Source: JAAYCI01 sp964370165
GTDB lineage: Bacteria; Bacillota; Clostridia; Oscillospirales; Ruminococcaceae
Assembly: GCA_964370165.1 (NCBI GenBank)
Contig: CAYJIG010000051.1
Location: 1-14,975, forward strand
Length of the DNA stretch: 14,975 nt
Direction: 5' to 3'
Shown here: positions 8,198 to 14,975 of the stretch, in pieces
How the letters are laid out: every line of letters starts with the position of its first letter
Position numbering within the stretch: the first letter of the stretch is position 1
Translations under genes and position numbers: made by a program
Notes under the pieces: generated by a model
Database searches by the model: none
Seen by the model: the letters and a program-made list of their open reading frames with translations, nothing else
What the model was told of the DNA's origin: nothing

Positions 8198-9741
8198 AGT
8201 TGCTTGTACTTTTAGGCTGTATGGTGCTGATGTGCTCTTGCACCGGCCAGCCGGCAATAACATTAAACATAACACTGCCAAAAATGGATAATGTCCAAAA
8301 TATAAATACAAACTACTACAAATTATGGCTTGAAGAGCAGACAGGTTACAACATTGTTTTTAATGAGGTTTCAGGTGCGTTTGAGCAAGAATACATCACC
8401 GATACATTGGCAGATGAAAATATTAATACCGATATTATTTTTTTTGGTGGTTCAAATAACGATAGCACCTTAATTAATAACGATGATATACTGTCAATGA
8501 CAGAATATTTTTATCCACTTGATGAATATATAGTCAGTGGAACAAATGTTCACAGCATTTTAAGTGCTCACTCTGATGACGAATGGCGAGAGTTTTTATC
8601 TGATGAGCATGGAAACTTATACTTTTTCCCGAGTGCGAATCCATCAAGAAGTGCTAAAAATGGACAAAGTATATGGATTAATACATCATGGCTGAATAAT
8701 CTTGGGCTAAACATTCCAACAACGGTACAAGAGCTGGAATATGTCTTAGCTGAATTCCATAATAAAGATGCAAACAATAATGGCCGGCTCGACGAAATAC
8801 CCATTGCTGGAAGCATAGAAAATATCGATACAATGAGCTATAACGCCATAATCAATGCTTTTGTGTACTATGATGTGGCAAGTTATGGGTTTTATATCAA
8901 GAATAACGACCTACATTTTTCACCTATGGAAAATGAGTTTCGCGAGGCGCTTATATACCTAAATTCACTATACGAAAAAGAGCTTTTACACCCGTTGCAA
9001 TTTCTGCTTGATAACAAGGGGCTTACATCGCTCGCCACCGACCCTGCAGATATTTTAGGTGCGTTTTCTGCCTCACATTTATCGGATGTGTTTAGTGAAA
9101 GTGACTCTAATAGATTTAGCCATTTCACACAACTTGCACCACTAAAAGGCAGTGTGCAATATTCTGTACCACAAACCGTGGTACCTGCTATTGCTGCTGC
9201 AATTTCAGCAAACACAGACCATCCAAAGCAAGCATTTGAACTGCTCGATCTGATGTGCAGTGAAGAAGCTTTTTTAATAGCTTATTACGGCGAAGAGGGC
9301 GTCGATTGGGAATATGCCCGGCCAACAGATGTGGATATCTTCGGCGAAGTAGCACAGATAGCTACTATAAACCACTTGAGCGGATTTATGCAAAATAAAA
9401 ATTTTGATGATGCCGGAATTATGTATCACTATCCTCATTATGTAGACGGTGTGCGGTATACTGACTTTGATATAGGTTATTTCAATGCACGGGCCCTACT
9501 TGCAAATGAGGCATTTTTTGTAGAGTCCGGCATAGGGCTTTCTTTACTAAAACTAATGCAAAATAGCCCTGCTGTAGAAGAGCGTTTTAATGATTTAAAT
9601 AACTATATACAGGAAAATATTAAAAGTTTTATCATCGGCGAAAAAGATATATCTGATGATGAACTATGGCAAGAATATATGGATGGATACAATATATATG
9701 AAGATCTTTTTAATATTGTGAATAGTGAGGTTTTAGGATGA
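8185..9741 (+). CDS. Extracellular solute-binding lipoprotein, LplA-like (family 1)
   Basis: A 518-residue lipoprotein with a basic N-terminus, a hydrophobic core and a lipobox ending at Cys19 (MCSC). Size and pattern fit large family-1 binding proteins of the LplA type that recruit oligosaccharides to ABC importers. A hallmark is the EF-hand-like calcium loop D195-ANNNGRLDE followed by IPIAG, which is conserved in that group. The start ATG follows AGAGGTG by a short spacer and overlaps the kinase stop by 13 nt. No permease or ATPase gene is in the operon, and the next gene encodes a second binding protein of another family. This argues that it acts as a receptor for the kinase, or serves a transporter encoded elsewhere. 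The ligand is unknown, with a sugar the family-based guess. Confidence 0.88.
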   Translation: MRRIKLLVLLGCMVLMCSCTGQPAITLNITLPKMDNVQNINTNYYKLWLEEQTGYNIVFNEVSGAFEQEYITDTLADENINTDIIFFGGSNNDSTLINNDDILSMTEYFYPLDEYIVSGTNVHSILSAHSDDEWREFLSDEHGNLYFFPSANPSRSAKNGQSIWINTSWLNNLGLNIPTTVQELEYVLAEFHNKDANNNGRLDEIPIAGSIENIDTMSYNAIINAFVYYDVASYGFYIKNNDLHFSPMENEFREALIYLNSLYEKELLHPLQFLLDNKGLTSLATDPADILGAFSASHLSDVFSESDSNRFSHFTQLAPLKGSVQYSVPQTVVPAIAAAISANTDHPKQAFELLDLMCSEEAFLIAYYGEEGVDWEYARPTDVDIFGEVAQIATINHLSGFMQNKNFDDAGIMYHYPHYVDGVRYTDFDIGYFNARALLANEAFFVESGIGLSLLKLMQNSPAVEERFNDLNNYIQENIKSFIIGEKDISDDELWQEYMDGYNIYEDLFNIVNSEVLG

Positions 9742-10895
9742 GTAAAAAACATATAGCTATATTATTCACTTTAATATTTGTTCTGCTTTTCTCTTCGTGC
9801 AACACCACCGGGATGAGTAGCGAAATAAATAAATGGCTTGAAATCGCAAACTTAGATGCCGAAGAAACAAAAGATGAACTGTATGAAAAAGCCAAAGATG
9901 AAGATGTGCTCACAATATACAGCGTATCAACACGTATGCTGGATGTAGCCGATGCATTTGAAGAAGAGTATCCGGGCCTTGTTGTCGAAGTGAAAGACAT
10001 GCGCGGTGAGCGCTTGATAGCCGATGTAAAAGAAACCATCGACAGCGGTGAATATGACTGTGATATTATGTTTTTAACCGATGTGAACGGCACACTTAGC
10101 AATGATTTAGTACACAACGGATATGCGCACAGGTATGTACCGTATGACATAGAAGATAAACTGATAACATCGAATGATGCAGAGGAGTTGATGCCACTTT
10201 TTACCGAAGCAATATTTATACACTATAACCCTATCCTGTTCAGCCGGCAGCCTATAAACAACTGGTGGGAGTTAACCGAGGAAATATGGCACGGTAAAGT
10301 ATACGCACCAAATCCAATGCAAAGTGTAACAACACTTGCCATGTATAACATGTTTATCAAAAACAACGATCTGATGGAAAAAGCATATGAAGAGTGGAAT
10401 GGTGAAAGCTTCACATCACAAAATGGAGAAAATGCCGCTGAAACATTCATAAGACTTTTGGTTGAAAACGATTTGAATATAGTTAACTCCAGTGACGAGG
10501 TGGCCGATGCTGTAGGGCTCGAAGGTACCAATGAAGCGCTCGGTTTAATGGTTTCAAGCAAGTTACGCTTAAACAAAATCGGATATGATTTAGACTTTGC
10601 AACAGGCATTGCGCCGTTTGACGGTGTTGCATCCTCGGTTAATATAATGATTACAGGCGGTGCCAAAAACATAAACAGCGCAAAGCTGTTTATCCGCTTT
10701 ATCTTTGGCGAAACCGACGGTACAGGGCCTGGATATCTTCCGTATCTGCAAAGCGGTGCATGGTCTATGCGTACCGATGTTCAAAGTGAAGAGACGCGAG
10801 AATTACAAGACTTAAACCTTATTTACTCTGACGAGGGATACACTTATGAAAATCAAGATGAGTTTAATGAATTTTGGGCTGAATTATTAGGATAA
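9738..10895 (+). CDS. Periplasmic-type binding lipoprotein, Fe(III)/AfuA-HptA-like
   Basis: A 385-residue lipoprotein: MSKKH, a hydrophobic core, and a lipobox ending at Cys21 (FSSC). The mature part resembles the 'iron(III)-type' binding proteins (COG1840/SBP_bac_6): LTIYSVSTRMLDVADAFEEEYPG, a GEYDCDIMFLTD segment, a HYNPILF stretch, NNWWELTEEIWHGKVYAPNP, and ITGGAKNINSAKLFIRF near the C-terminus. Some members of this family bind phosphorylated sugars rather than iron (AfuA of Actinobacillus), and HptA of Staphylococcus works with an HptSR-type kinase/regulator pair to sense hexose phosphate. The gene order here supports a similar sensory role. The ATG overlaps the stop of the previous gene (ATGA), with GAGG about 7 nt upstream. 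It is the last gene of the operon; only a weak hairpin (10974-10990) follows before the convergent recombinase gene. Confidence 0.85.
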   Translation: MSKKHIAILFTLIFVLLFSSCNTTGMSSEINKWLEIANLDAEETKDELYEKAKDEDVLTIYSVSTRMLDVADAFEEEYPGLVVEVKDMRGERLIADVKETIDSGEYDCDIMFLTDVNGTLSNDLVHNGYAHRYVPYDIEDKLITSNDAEELMPLFTEAIFIHYNPILFSRQPINNWWELTEEIWHGKVYAPNPMQSVTTLAMYNMFIKNNDLMEKAYEEWNGESFTSQNGENAAETFIRLLVENDLNIVNSSDEVADAVGLEGTNEALGLMVSSKLRLNKIGYDLDFATGIAPFDGVASSVNIMITGGAKNINSAKLFIRFIFGETDGTGPGYLPYLQSGAWSMRTDVQSEETRELQDLNLIYSDEGYTYENQDEFNEFWAELLG

Positions 10896-10996
10896 CATCC
10901 TACCTATAGGCTATTATAGTTGTCTAACAGAAATGAAGATAAGCGTGTAGATATCGCAACGGAAACTTCAGTACACCATTTACGGTGGTGCAGACT

Positions 10997-12718
10997 TTAG
11001 CCATGATCAAACGGATACCTGACAGAGACAATGCTGTTCGCCCTGTCTGATGCAAGCACCGCTTCAGGCCTTGGCAGATCAAAACAATAGGCTTCACTTG
11101 CATCTTGTTTGACAGCCAGTTTGTCCGTGGTAGATACAGATACCTTGTTATTTGGCACTGTGCTGTGCACGGTAAGCTTCACTTTTGCATGTGGCGGTAT
11201 GGTAAGCGTTACTCCACATGAGGGTAGCTCGCTTCTTTGCATGCCGCTGCCAGCGGTGTAGTGAAGCGCCCCAGCACAATGAAACATACTCCTTGCCAGT
11301 TGTTTTTTAAGACACATCGCGTAAAGCTCTTCCGATGTTTTCCCTCTGGCACCGCTACTCCTTTTACCGTTTTCAAGGCCACTTGATGAATGCCCCATCT
11401 GCTCGTAAATTTCAAGGGCAGTGAACGCACCACCGATGTGCTGCATGGTGCAAAAGTTTCGCCTCATAGAATGAATGGTTATGGCCTTTTTCAGGTGTTC
11501 ATCTTGCGTTTTCTGCAAAAAAGTATAGTCACGTTTCTCTTTTAACCGCTCAAACAACATGGACTTTTTCGCAAATACAGCGAACAACTCTTCAAATTGC
11601 CTGTCGCATAGTAACAAGCTTTCCTTGGTACACACAAGACTTGCACCATCTTTTTGTGCGACCATGAGCGTTGTTTCAATATCGCCAAACTGTGCACGCA
11701 ATAAATCTTTTTTATGCTGTAGCAACACACCAAGCTCTTGCGATAAAGGAACACATCGAAATCCACTCACACTCTTTACATGTTCACGGCGCACGGCTGT
11801 ATCACGGTCCATCTGGCCGCTGATTTGCAAGTACCACTGTAGGCCTTGGCTACCGTCTACACTTTGTAGTGAGCCCCACAAAAGGCCAAACAGCTCACTA
11901 TGCCGCAATCCGGTGTCCAGTGCAATAAGTAGCAACAATTCGCATATATCCGCCTTGCAGGAAAACTCGTCGGTAAACACCTTTTGCGCTTCTTTTGGGT
12001 ACAACCGTGCACTTTCCAGCAAATCCAACAAAAATGCGGTATTAGTCTGCTTACCTTTAAAAGCCTTGATATTAATATGCAGGTCGTACTTGTTTGTCTC
12101 CTGCAAGTAGCGCAGAAAAAGATTGAGCAAGTGTATCCTCGCCTTGGCAGATGAACTACAGTTATCCTCTGTCAGCACAGACGATGACGTCGCACGCATG
12201 TTTTTCTTTGCGGAGTTTATAATGTTGTCTTTTGTCTTCTCGTACATGTCTTGTGTGTACTGCGACGGCAAAATATCTTTTAGCTCTTTCGCCATATAGG
12301 CATATTGACCTTTATACTTTTTTATTGTAGCATCGCTCCATTCGTTTGAATGATGAGCAAAAATATCCTCCTTATACTTTTGCGACAGCTCAAAAAGACA
12401 CAACTGATTTATAGGTATTTTAGGCGCAAGAACGTTGTTCTTGTACATAAGATCAATCAGCACCGCGGCCACATCGGGCAACTTGTTTTCGTATATATCA
12501 CGTACGCTTTTACCATAAACAGGATAGTTCACGGGCTCTTTGCTGTCTTTGGTCCCAAGCTCGTGTTTTGTCAGCTTTTTACCTGTATTGGCATGAATGG
12601 GCGTGACGAGCCCTCTATATTGATGCTCGCTTTTCTTTCGATTGTTTGGCTTAGCGTATGTTATGCGAAACTCAACCCCGCTGTAAAAATATTTCTTGTA
12701 CTGCTCTTTTGTCTTCAT
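10997..12718 (-). CDS. Tyrosine recombinase with C-terminal extension (catalytic residues present)
   Basis: A 573-residue site-specific recombinase. The catalytic set is visible: R272 (TGLRHSELFGLLW), H416 and R419 (IHSMRR), H443 (MGHSS) and a candidate nucleophile Y466 (ELYAM). The gap of 23 residues from H443 to Y466 is longer than the usual 9-10, with a Gly/Ser/Lys-rich insert. About 107 residues follow Y466, including a valine/threonine-rich beta-like segment (VTLTIPPHAKVKLTV) not normal for integrases. An in-frame ATG five codons upstream exists, but GGGAGG (12726-12731) lies 7 nt before the ATG at 12718, which is therefore preferred. That ATG overlaps the stop of the upstream recombinase (ATGA), so the two proteins are probably made together. 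The N-terminus (YFYSGVEFRITY, then YPVY) matches the start of the upstream partner, pointing to paralogy. Confidence 0.85.
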   Translation of the reverse strand: MKTKEQYKKYFYSGVEFRITYAKPNNRKKSEHQYRGLVTPIHANTGKKLTKHELGTKDSKEPVNYPVYGKSVRDIYENKLPDVAAVLIDLMYKNNVLAPKIPINQLCLFELSQKYKEDIFAHHSNEWSDATIKKYKGQYAYMAKELKDILPSQYTQDMYEKTKDNIINSAKKNMRATSSSVLTEDNCSSSAKARIHLLNLFLRYLQETNKYDLHINIKAFKGKQTNTAFLLDLLESARLYPKEAQKVFTDEFSCKADICELLLLIALDTGLRHSELFGLLWGSLQSVDGSQGLQWYLQISGQMDRDTAVRREHVKSVSGFRCVPLSQELGVLLQHKKDLLRAQFGDIETTLMVAQKDGASLVCTKESLLLCDRQFEELFAVFAKKSMLFERLKEKRDYTFLQKTQDEHLKKAITIHSMRRNFCTMQHIGGAFTALEIYEQMGHSSSGLENGKRSSGARGKTSEELYAMCLKKQLARSMFHCAGALHYTAGSGMQRSELPSCGVTLTIPPHAKVKLTVHSTVPNNKVSVSTTDKLAVKQDASEAYCFDLPRPEAVLASDRANSIVSVRYPFDHG

Positions 12719-14262
12719 TCGATTTCCTCCCATGCGCTGTGAATGGCGTAATCTGATGTGATATTGATTTCCAAAGCGTCATCAGTGCTATTTTCTATGA
12801 TGTGACGTTCTGCATAATTTTCAGGTTGTGGACTTGTAGGTAGCGAAAAACATCTCAGGTGATGATAAATCGATACCGCATATTCAAATGTGCGTGTTCC
12901 GATATAGTGGCTTTCTTCGGTGGTGGTGAACGGCAGACCGAACATCGTGTGTAGCTGGATGTCATTCAGCTTACAATATTCTTTCGCCAAATACTGTGCG
13001 TCTTGCGTGAGGATACGTTTGATATTGTACTTTTCACTTCTCACGTCGCCGTTTTTATCCGTCCTGTGGATTAAAGGATCCTTGATATCAGCTTTTTGTA
13101 AAATGTCCTCAATACGCGCTTCAAGCTCGCTCAGGTTTAGAGATTTCCCACAGGCATCATAAGACATTTTTACGTCGGACAAATCACTTAAGCCACTTTC
13201 CAGCAGATGAGACACATGTTCTTTCATGATACCCACCGCCCACGGATAAAGCACAACTTTGCGAAATTTCGCAGCAGGGTATAGATCGTTTTCGGCACTC
13301 ACAGTGGAGTGAGCCTTGCTTTTTTTATGCATGATTTTAGATGTCTGAATTATCAGCAGACATTCCCCACTTTCAAGCTCTACTTCACGTACCGCCCCAA
13401 ATGCAGTGCTGGCAATCTCGCCGGGAGCCATCCCTGAATAGATAAGCGCCACCCAAAAAAGTTCGTGCAGTTCTTTCTGCGTTTCTAAAACTTTGAACAA
13501 ATTTTCACGTTGATCAGTACTTAAATGCGATGGCGCCATTGAATTAATAAGGCCCCTGTTTTGCTTTTTTGATAAAATCAACTGTTCTGACAAATAGCTG
13601 ACATGCCCGTTCACACCGGCACCGTAGGATTTTATTGCGTCAAACAAGGCAGTATATGCAGTTTTAGTCTGTTGCGATACCGTTCTTTGCACACCTAAAT
13701 GTAACAACTGCTTTTTGATGCTTTTTATACAGCGATCATGTACTGCATCATCAAACCGGCAAAGCGGTATATCGCCCACACATGGTAAAACTTTTCCTTT
13801 CAGCGCCGATTTCACCGCATCACTCATATCAGGGAACAAGTCGTCAATACCAATATAGTAAACAAATTGGTTGACTGTCAGAGTGCCGCTTTGCACAGCT
13901 ATCCCCCACTGTGGCCGAAATAAAATCTTTGCCAAAAATTCATGCTGTGGCATCAAGGTTTTTCTCAGCTTCTTTTCTGCATCTTCCTTGGTTTTTCCTC
14001 TGATGCTCTTAACAAAAACTTTATCCCACTCACCGTTTGCATCCGCAATAATTGCTTTTTTATGCTCTTCTATGGTATAATGATATACAGGATAAGTTTT
14101 CTGATGTGTCGTTAACACACTTAAGACCTCACCGTATGTGAATGGCTTAGACGTTTCAGGATTGATAAACCTAAGCTCGGCATCTATCCCATTCCTTGCA
14201 TTGTGATATTTTATCCTGGCTTTTCCACCAAAAAAGTCAATATCGTTTTTAGACTTACTCAT
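12715..14262 (-). CDS. Tyrosine-recombinase-like protein with degenerate active site
   Basis: A 515-residue protein with the same N-terminal pattern as its downstream partner (DFFGGKARIKYH, then KTYPVY), so the pair are paralogs. The recombinase fold is traceable but the active site is changed: SGMAPGEI replaces TGLRxGEL (Arg to A279); DIQLHTM sits where HDLRHTF is expected (His to D434, Arg to L437); IGTRTFEYAVSIYHHL replaces LGHSSxxTTxxIYxHL (His to T456). The tyrosine is kept at the expected distance (Y466). It is therefore probably inactive as a strand-cleaving enzyme and could be a DNA-binding or regulatory subunit for the partner. The reading frame is intact over its whole length, which argues for retained function. 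The ATG at 14262 is chosen because GGAGGT (14271-14276) precedes it by 8 nt; an upstream start 13 codons earlier lacks such a site. Its stop overlaps the next ATG. Confidence 0.75.
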   Translation of the reverse strand: MSKSKNDIDFFGGKARIKYHNARNGIDAELRFINPETSKPFTYGEVLSVLTTHQKTYPVYHYTIEEHKKAIIADANGEWDKVFVKSIRGKTKEDAEKKLRKTLMPQHEFLAKILFRPQWGIAVQSGTLTVNQFVYYIGIDDLFPDMSDAVKSALKGKVLPCVGDIPLCRFDDAVHDRCIKSIKKQLLHLGVQRTVSQQTKTAYTALFDAIKSYGAGVNGHVSYLSEQLILSKKQNRGLINSMAPSHLSTDQRENLFKVLETQKELHELFWVALIYSGMAPGEIASTAFGAVREVELESGECLLIIQTSKIMHKKSKAHSTVSAENDLYPAAKFRKVVLYPWAVGIMKEHVSHLLESGLSDLSDVKMSYDACGKSLNLSELEARIEDILQKADIKDPLIHRTDKNGDVRSEKYNIKRILTQDAQYLAKEYCKLNDIQLHTMFGLPFTTTEESHYIGTRTFEYAVSIYHHLRCFSLPTSPQPENYAERHIIENSTDDALEINITSDYAIHSAWEEIE

Positions 14263-14285
14263 ATATTTAAACCTCCGAAATGAAA

Positions 14286-14299
14286 TTGTGCATTTGCAC
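14286..14299 (-). other. Short inverted repeat in the leader of the recombinase pair
   Basis: A 5-bp perfect inverted repeat (TGTGC, loop ATTT, GCACA) lies about 25-40 nt upstream of the recombinase-pair start codon, just above the ribosome binding site. It could be a small operator or an RNA hairpin. It is short enough to be chance. No clear promoter was found between it and the terminator at 14373-14411, though several TATATA-like boxes exist. Confidence 0.3.
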
Positions 14300-14372
14300 A
14301 CATATATATTGAGTACTTTTCGGGGATTTGCATAGTGATTTTCATACTACAAACAAAAACAATATATACAAC

Positions 14373-14411
14373 AAAGGTCGTTTCCACATTTTTAATGTAG
14401 AAACGACTTTT
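14373..14411 (-). terminator. Strong hairpin terminator between integrase remnant and recombinase pair
   Basis: A stem of about 14 bp (GTCGTTTC, one odd pair, ACATT) is flanked by A and T runs. The one odd pair is a C-A mismatch in plus-strand RNA but a G-U wobble in minus-strand RNA. This favours use as a terminator for the integrase remnant, whose stop codon lies about 22 nt upstream on the minus strand. The T run is better on the plus side, so it may act both ways. It separates the remnant from the recombinase pair, which therefore needs its own promoter. Confidence 0.85.
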
Positions 14412-14432
14412 TTATTCGACTATATATACTAC

Positions 14433-14918
14433 TCAGCACATGTCATCCAATACCTGCACCGCACTGGCAAGTGTATCATCACTCATGTGCAGGTACCCGT
14501 TGGTGGTTTTTATGTCGCTGTGGCCGGTGAGCCTTGCGATAGTCTCCATCGCTACACCCTCACTTTGCAAAAGTGTCACGTAGGTGTGACGACAACAATG
14601 TGGGGACAATTGGCGCACATCAGGCAACTTTGCAATGGCTCTGTAATACTTCTGCCTGAATGTACCAATGGTGTATAGGCAGTTGTCACGCCTGACATTA
14701 CACCACAGATACGGACGACTACCGTTCGTACGAAGCCACATAACCAAAGGTCTATACGTCGGTGCTACAGGAATGCATCGCTCGCTTTTCGTGCTTTTTG
14801 GCGGGCCAATTACAGGCTTACTATTCACTATTTTCACCGCTTTGTTTACGGTGATATGGCTGCCATCTTCTGCCAGGTCATCTATGGTCAAAGCCAGAAG
14901 CTCTGATTGTGTAGACAA
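14433..14918 (-). pseudogene. 5'-truncated phage-type integrase (catalytic C-terminal part only)
   Basis: About 160 residues of the catalytic domain of a Tn916/phage-type integrase: SELLALTIDDL, a PPKSTKSERCIPV stretch, H and R in LSPHCCRHTYVT, the third histidine in LTGHSDIKTTNGYLHM and the tyrosine nine residues after it. The N-terminal DNA-binding arm and SAM-like domain are absent, and similarity stops within the first catalytic box: SELLALT is preceded by an unrelated sequence instead of TGLRR, so that arginine is lost. The frame stays open upstream only to a TGA at 14967-14969 and has no ATG; the only nearby start is a TTG without a ribosome binding site. It ends just before a strong terminator. 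It is not closely similar to the two recombinases downstream, so it is a separate, decayed integrase. Confidence 0.8.
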
Positions 14919-14944
14919 TTCACAAAAAAATATAAGAGATTTTA

Positions 14945-14972
14945 AAGTGGCTACTTTTAACGGTAGTCACTT
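14945..14972 (+). terminator. Hairpin at the window edge, probable terminator
   Basis: AAGTGGCTAC (14945-14954) pairs with GTAGTCACTT (14963-14972) over 10 bp around an 8-nt loop. The one non-Watson-Crick pair is a G-U wobble in plus-strand RNA but an A-C mismatch in minus-strand RNA. No plus-strand gene ends here inside the window, so it may serve a minus-strand gene lying beyond the edge, or be a leftover of a junction. It lies within 30 nt of the point where the integrase remnant loses similarity. Confidence 0.45.
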
Positions 14973-14975
14973 GTT

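Noticed and set aside
10974..10990. Hairpin CACCA/TGGTG between the convergent sensory operon and recombinase gene as a terminator
   Set aside because: The stem is only 5 bp and there is no T run on either side. It is too weak to call, so the end of this operon has no clear terminator.
10997..14918. Recombinase-in-trio (RIT) element
   Set aside because: There are three recombinase-like genes on one strand, but the outer one is a truncated, unrelated integrase separated by a strong terminator, and one member of the remaining pair is catalytically degenerate.

Overview
The window looks like chromosomal DNA of a low-GC Gram-positive anaerobe, probably in Clostridia. This rests on the AT-rich composition, strong AGGAGG-type ribosome binding sites, lipoboxes, a sortase-type cell-wall sorting signal, Ig-like/MBG-type surface repeats and a YesN-type (AraC) response regulator. 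The exact taxon cannot be read from the sequence.

Left edge (1-323): the last 19 nt of an alanine-accepting RNA gene (tRNA-Ala or tmRNA) with its own intrinsic terminator, then about 270 nt of AT-rich spacer. The spacer holds an 11-bp tandem duplication and a large hairpin terminator that closes the next operon on the minus strand.

Surface operon (5503 down to 324, minus strand): a lipoprotein with two tandem copies of an unrecognised domain, followed 65 nt later by a 1338-residue wall-anchored surface protein (signal peptide, Ig-like/BIG2/MBG-like repeats, Ser/Thr stalk, SPQTG motif, membrane helix, basic tail). Its likely promoter has a good -10 but no -35 match. Where the -35 should be there are three 21-bp direct repeats, the layout expected of an activator-dependent promoter.

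Sensory operon (5806 to 10895, plus strand, divergent): a response regulator, a histidine kinase and two different substrate-binding lipoproteins, all overlapping by 4-13 nt. No permease or ATPase is present. The layout resembles the known three-component sensors in which a binding protein feeds a HisKA_7TM/LytS-like (His_kinase) sensor and an AraC-type regulator, such as HptRSA of Staphylococcus, but with two receptors of different families. The simplest reading is that the lipoproteins sense an extracellular ligand, the kinase/regulator pair relays it, and the regulator acts on the 21-bp repeats to switch the divergent surface operon.

Recombinase region (10997 to the right edge, all minus strand): two long paralogous tyrosine recombinases joined by an ATGA overlap. 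The first-translated member has lost most of the catalytic residues while keeping the fold and the tyrosine position; the second keeps the catalytic set and has a long C-terminal extension. Upstream, after a strong terminator, is a third, unrelated integrase cut off at its first catalytic arginine. This part is mobile or formerly mobile DNA.
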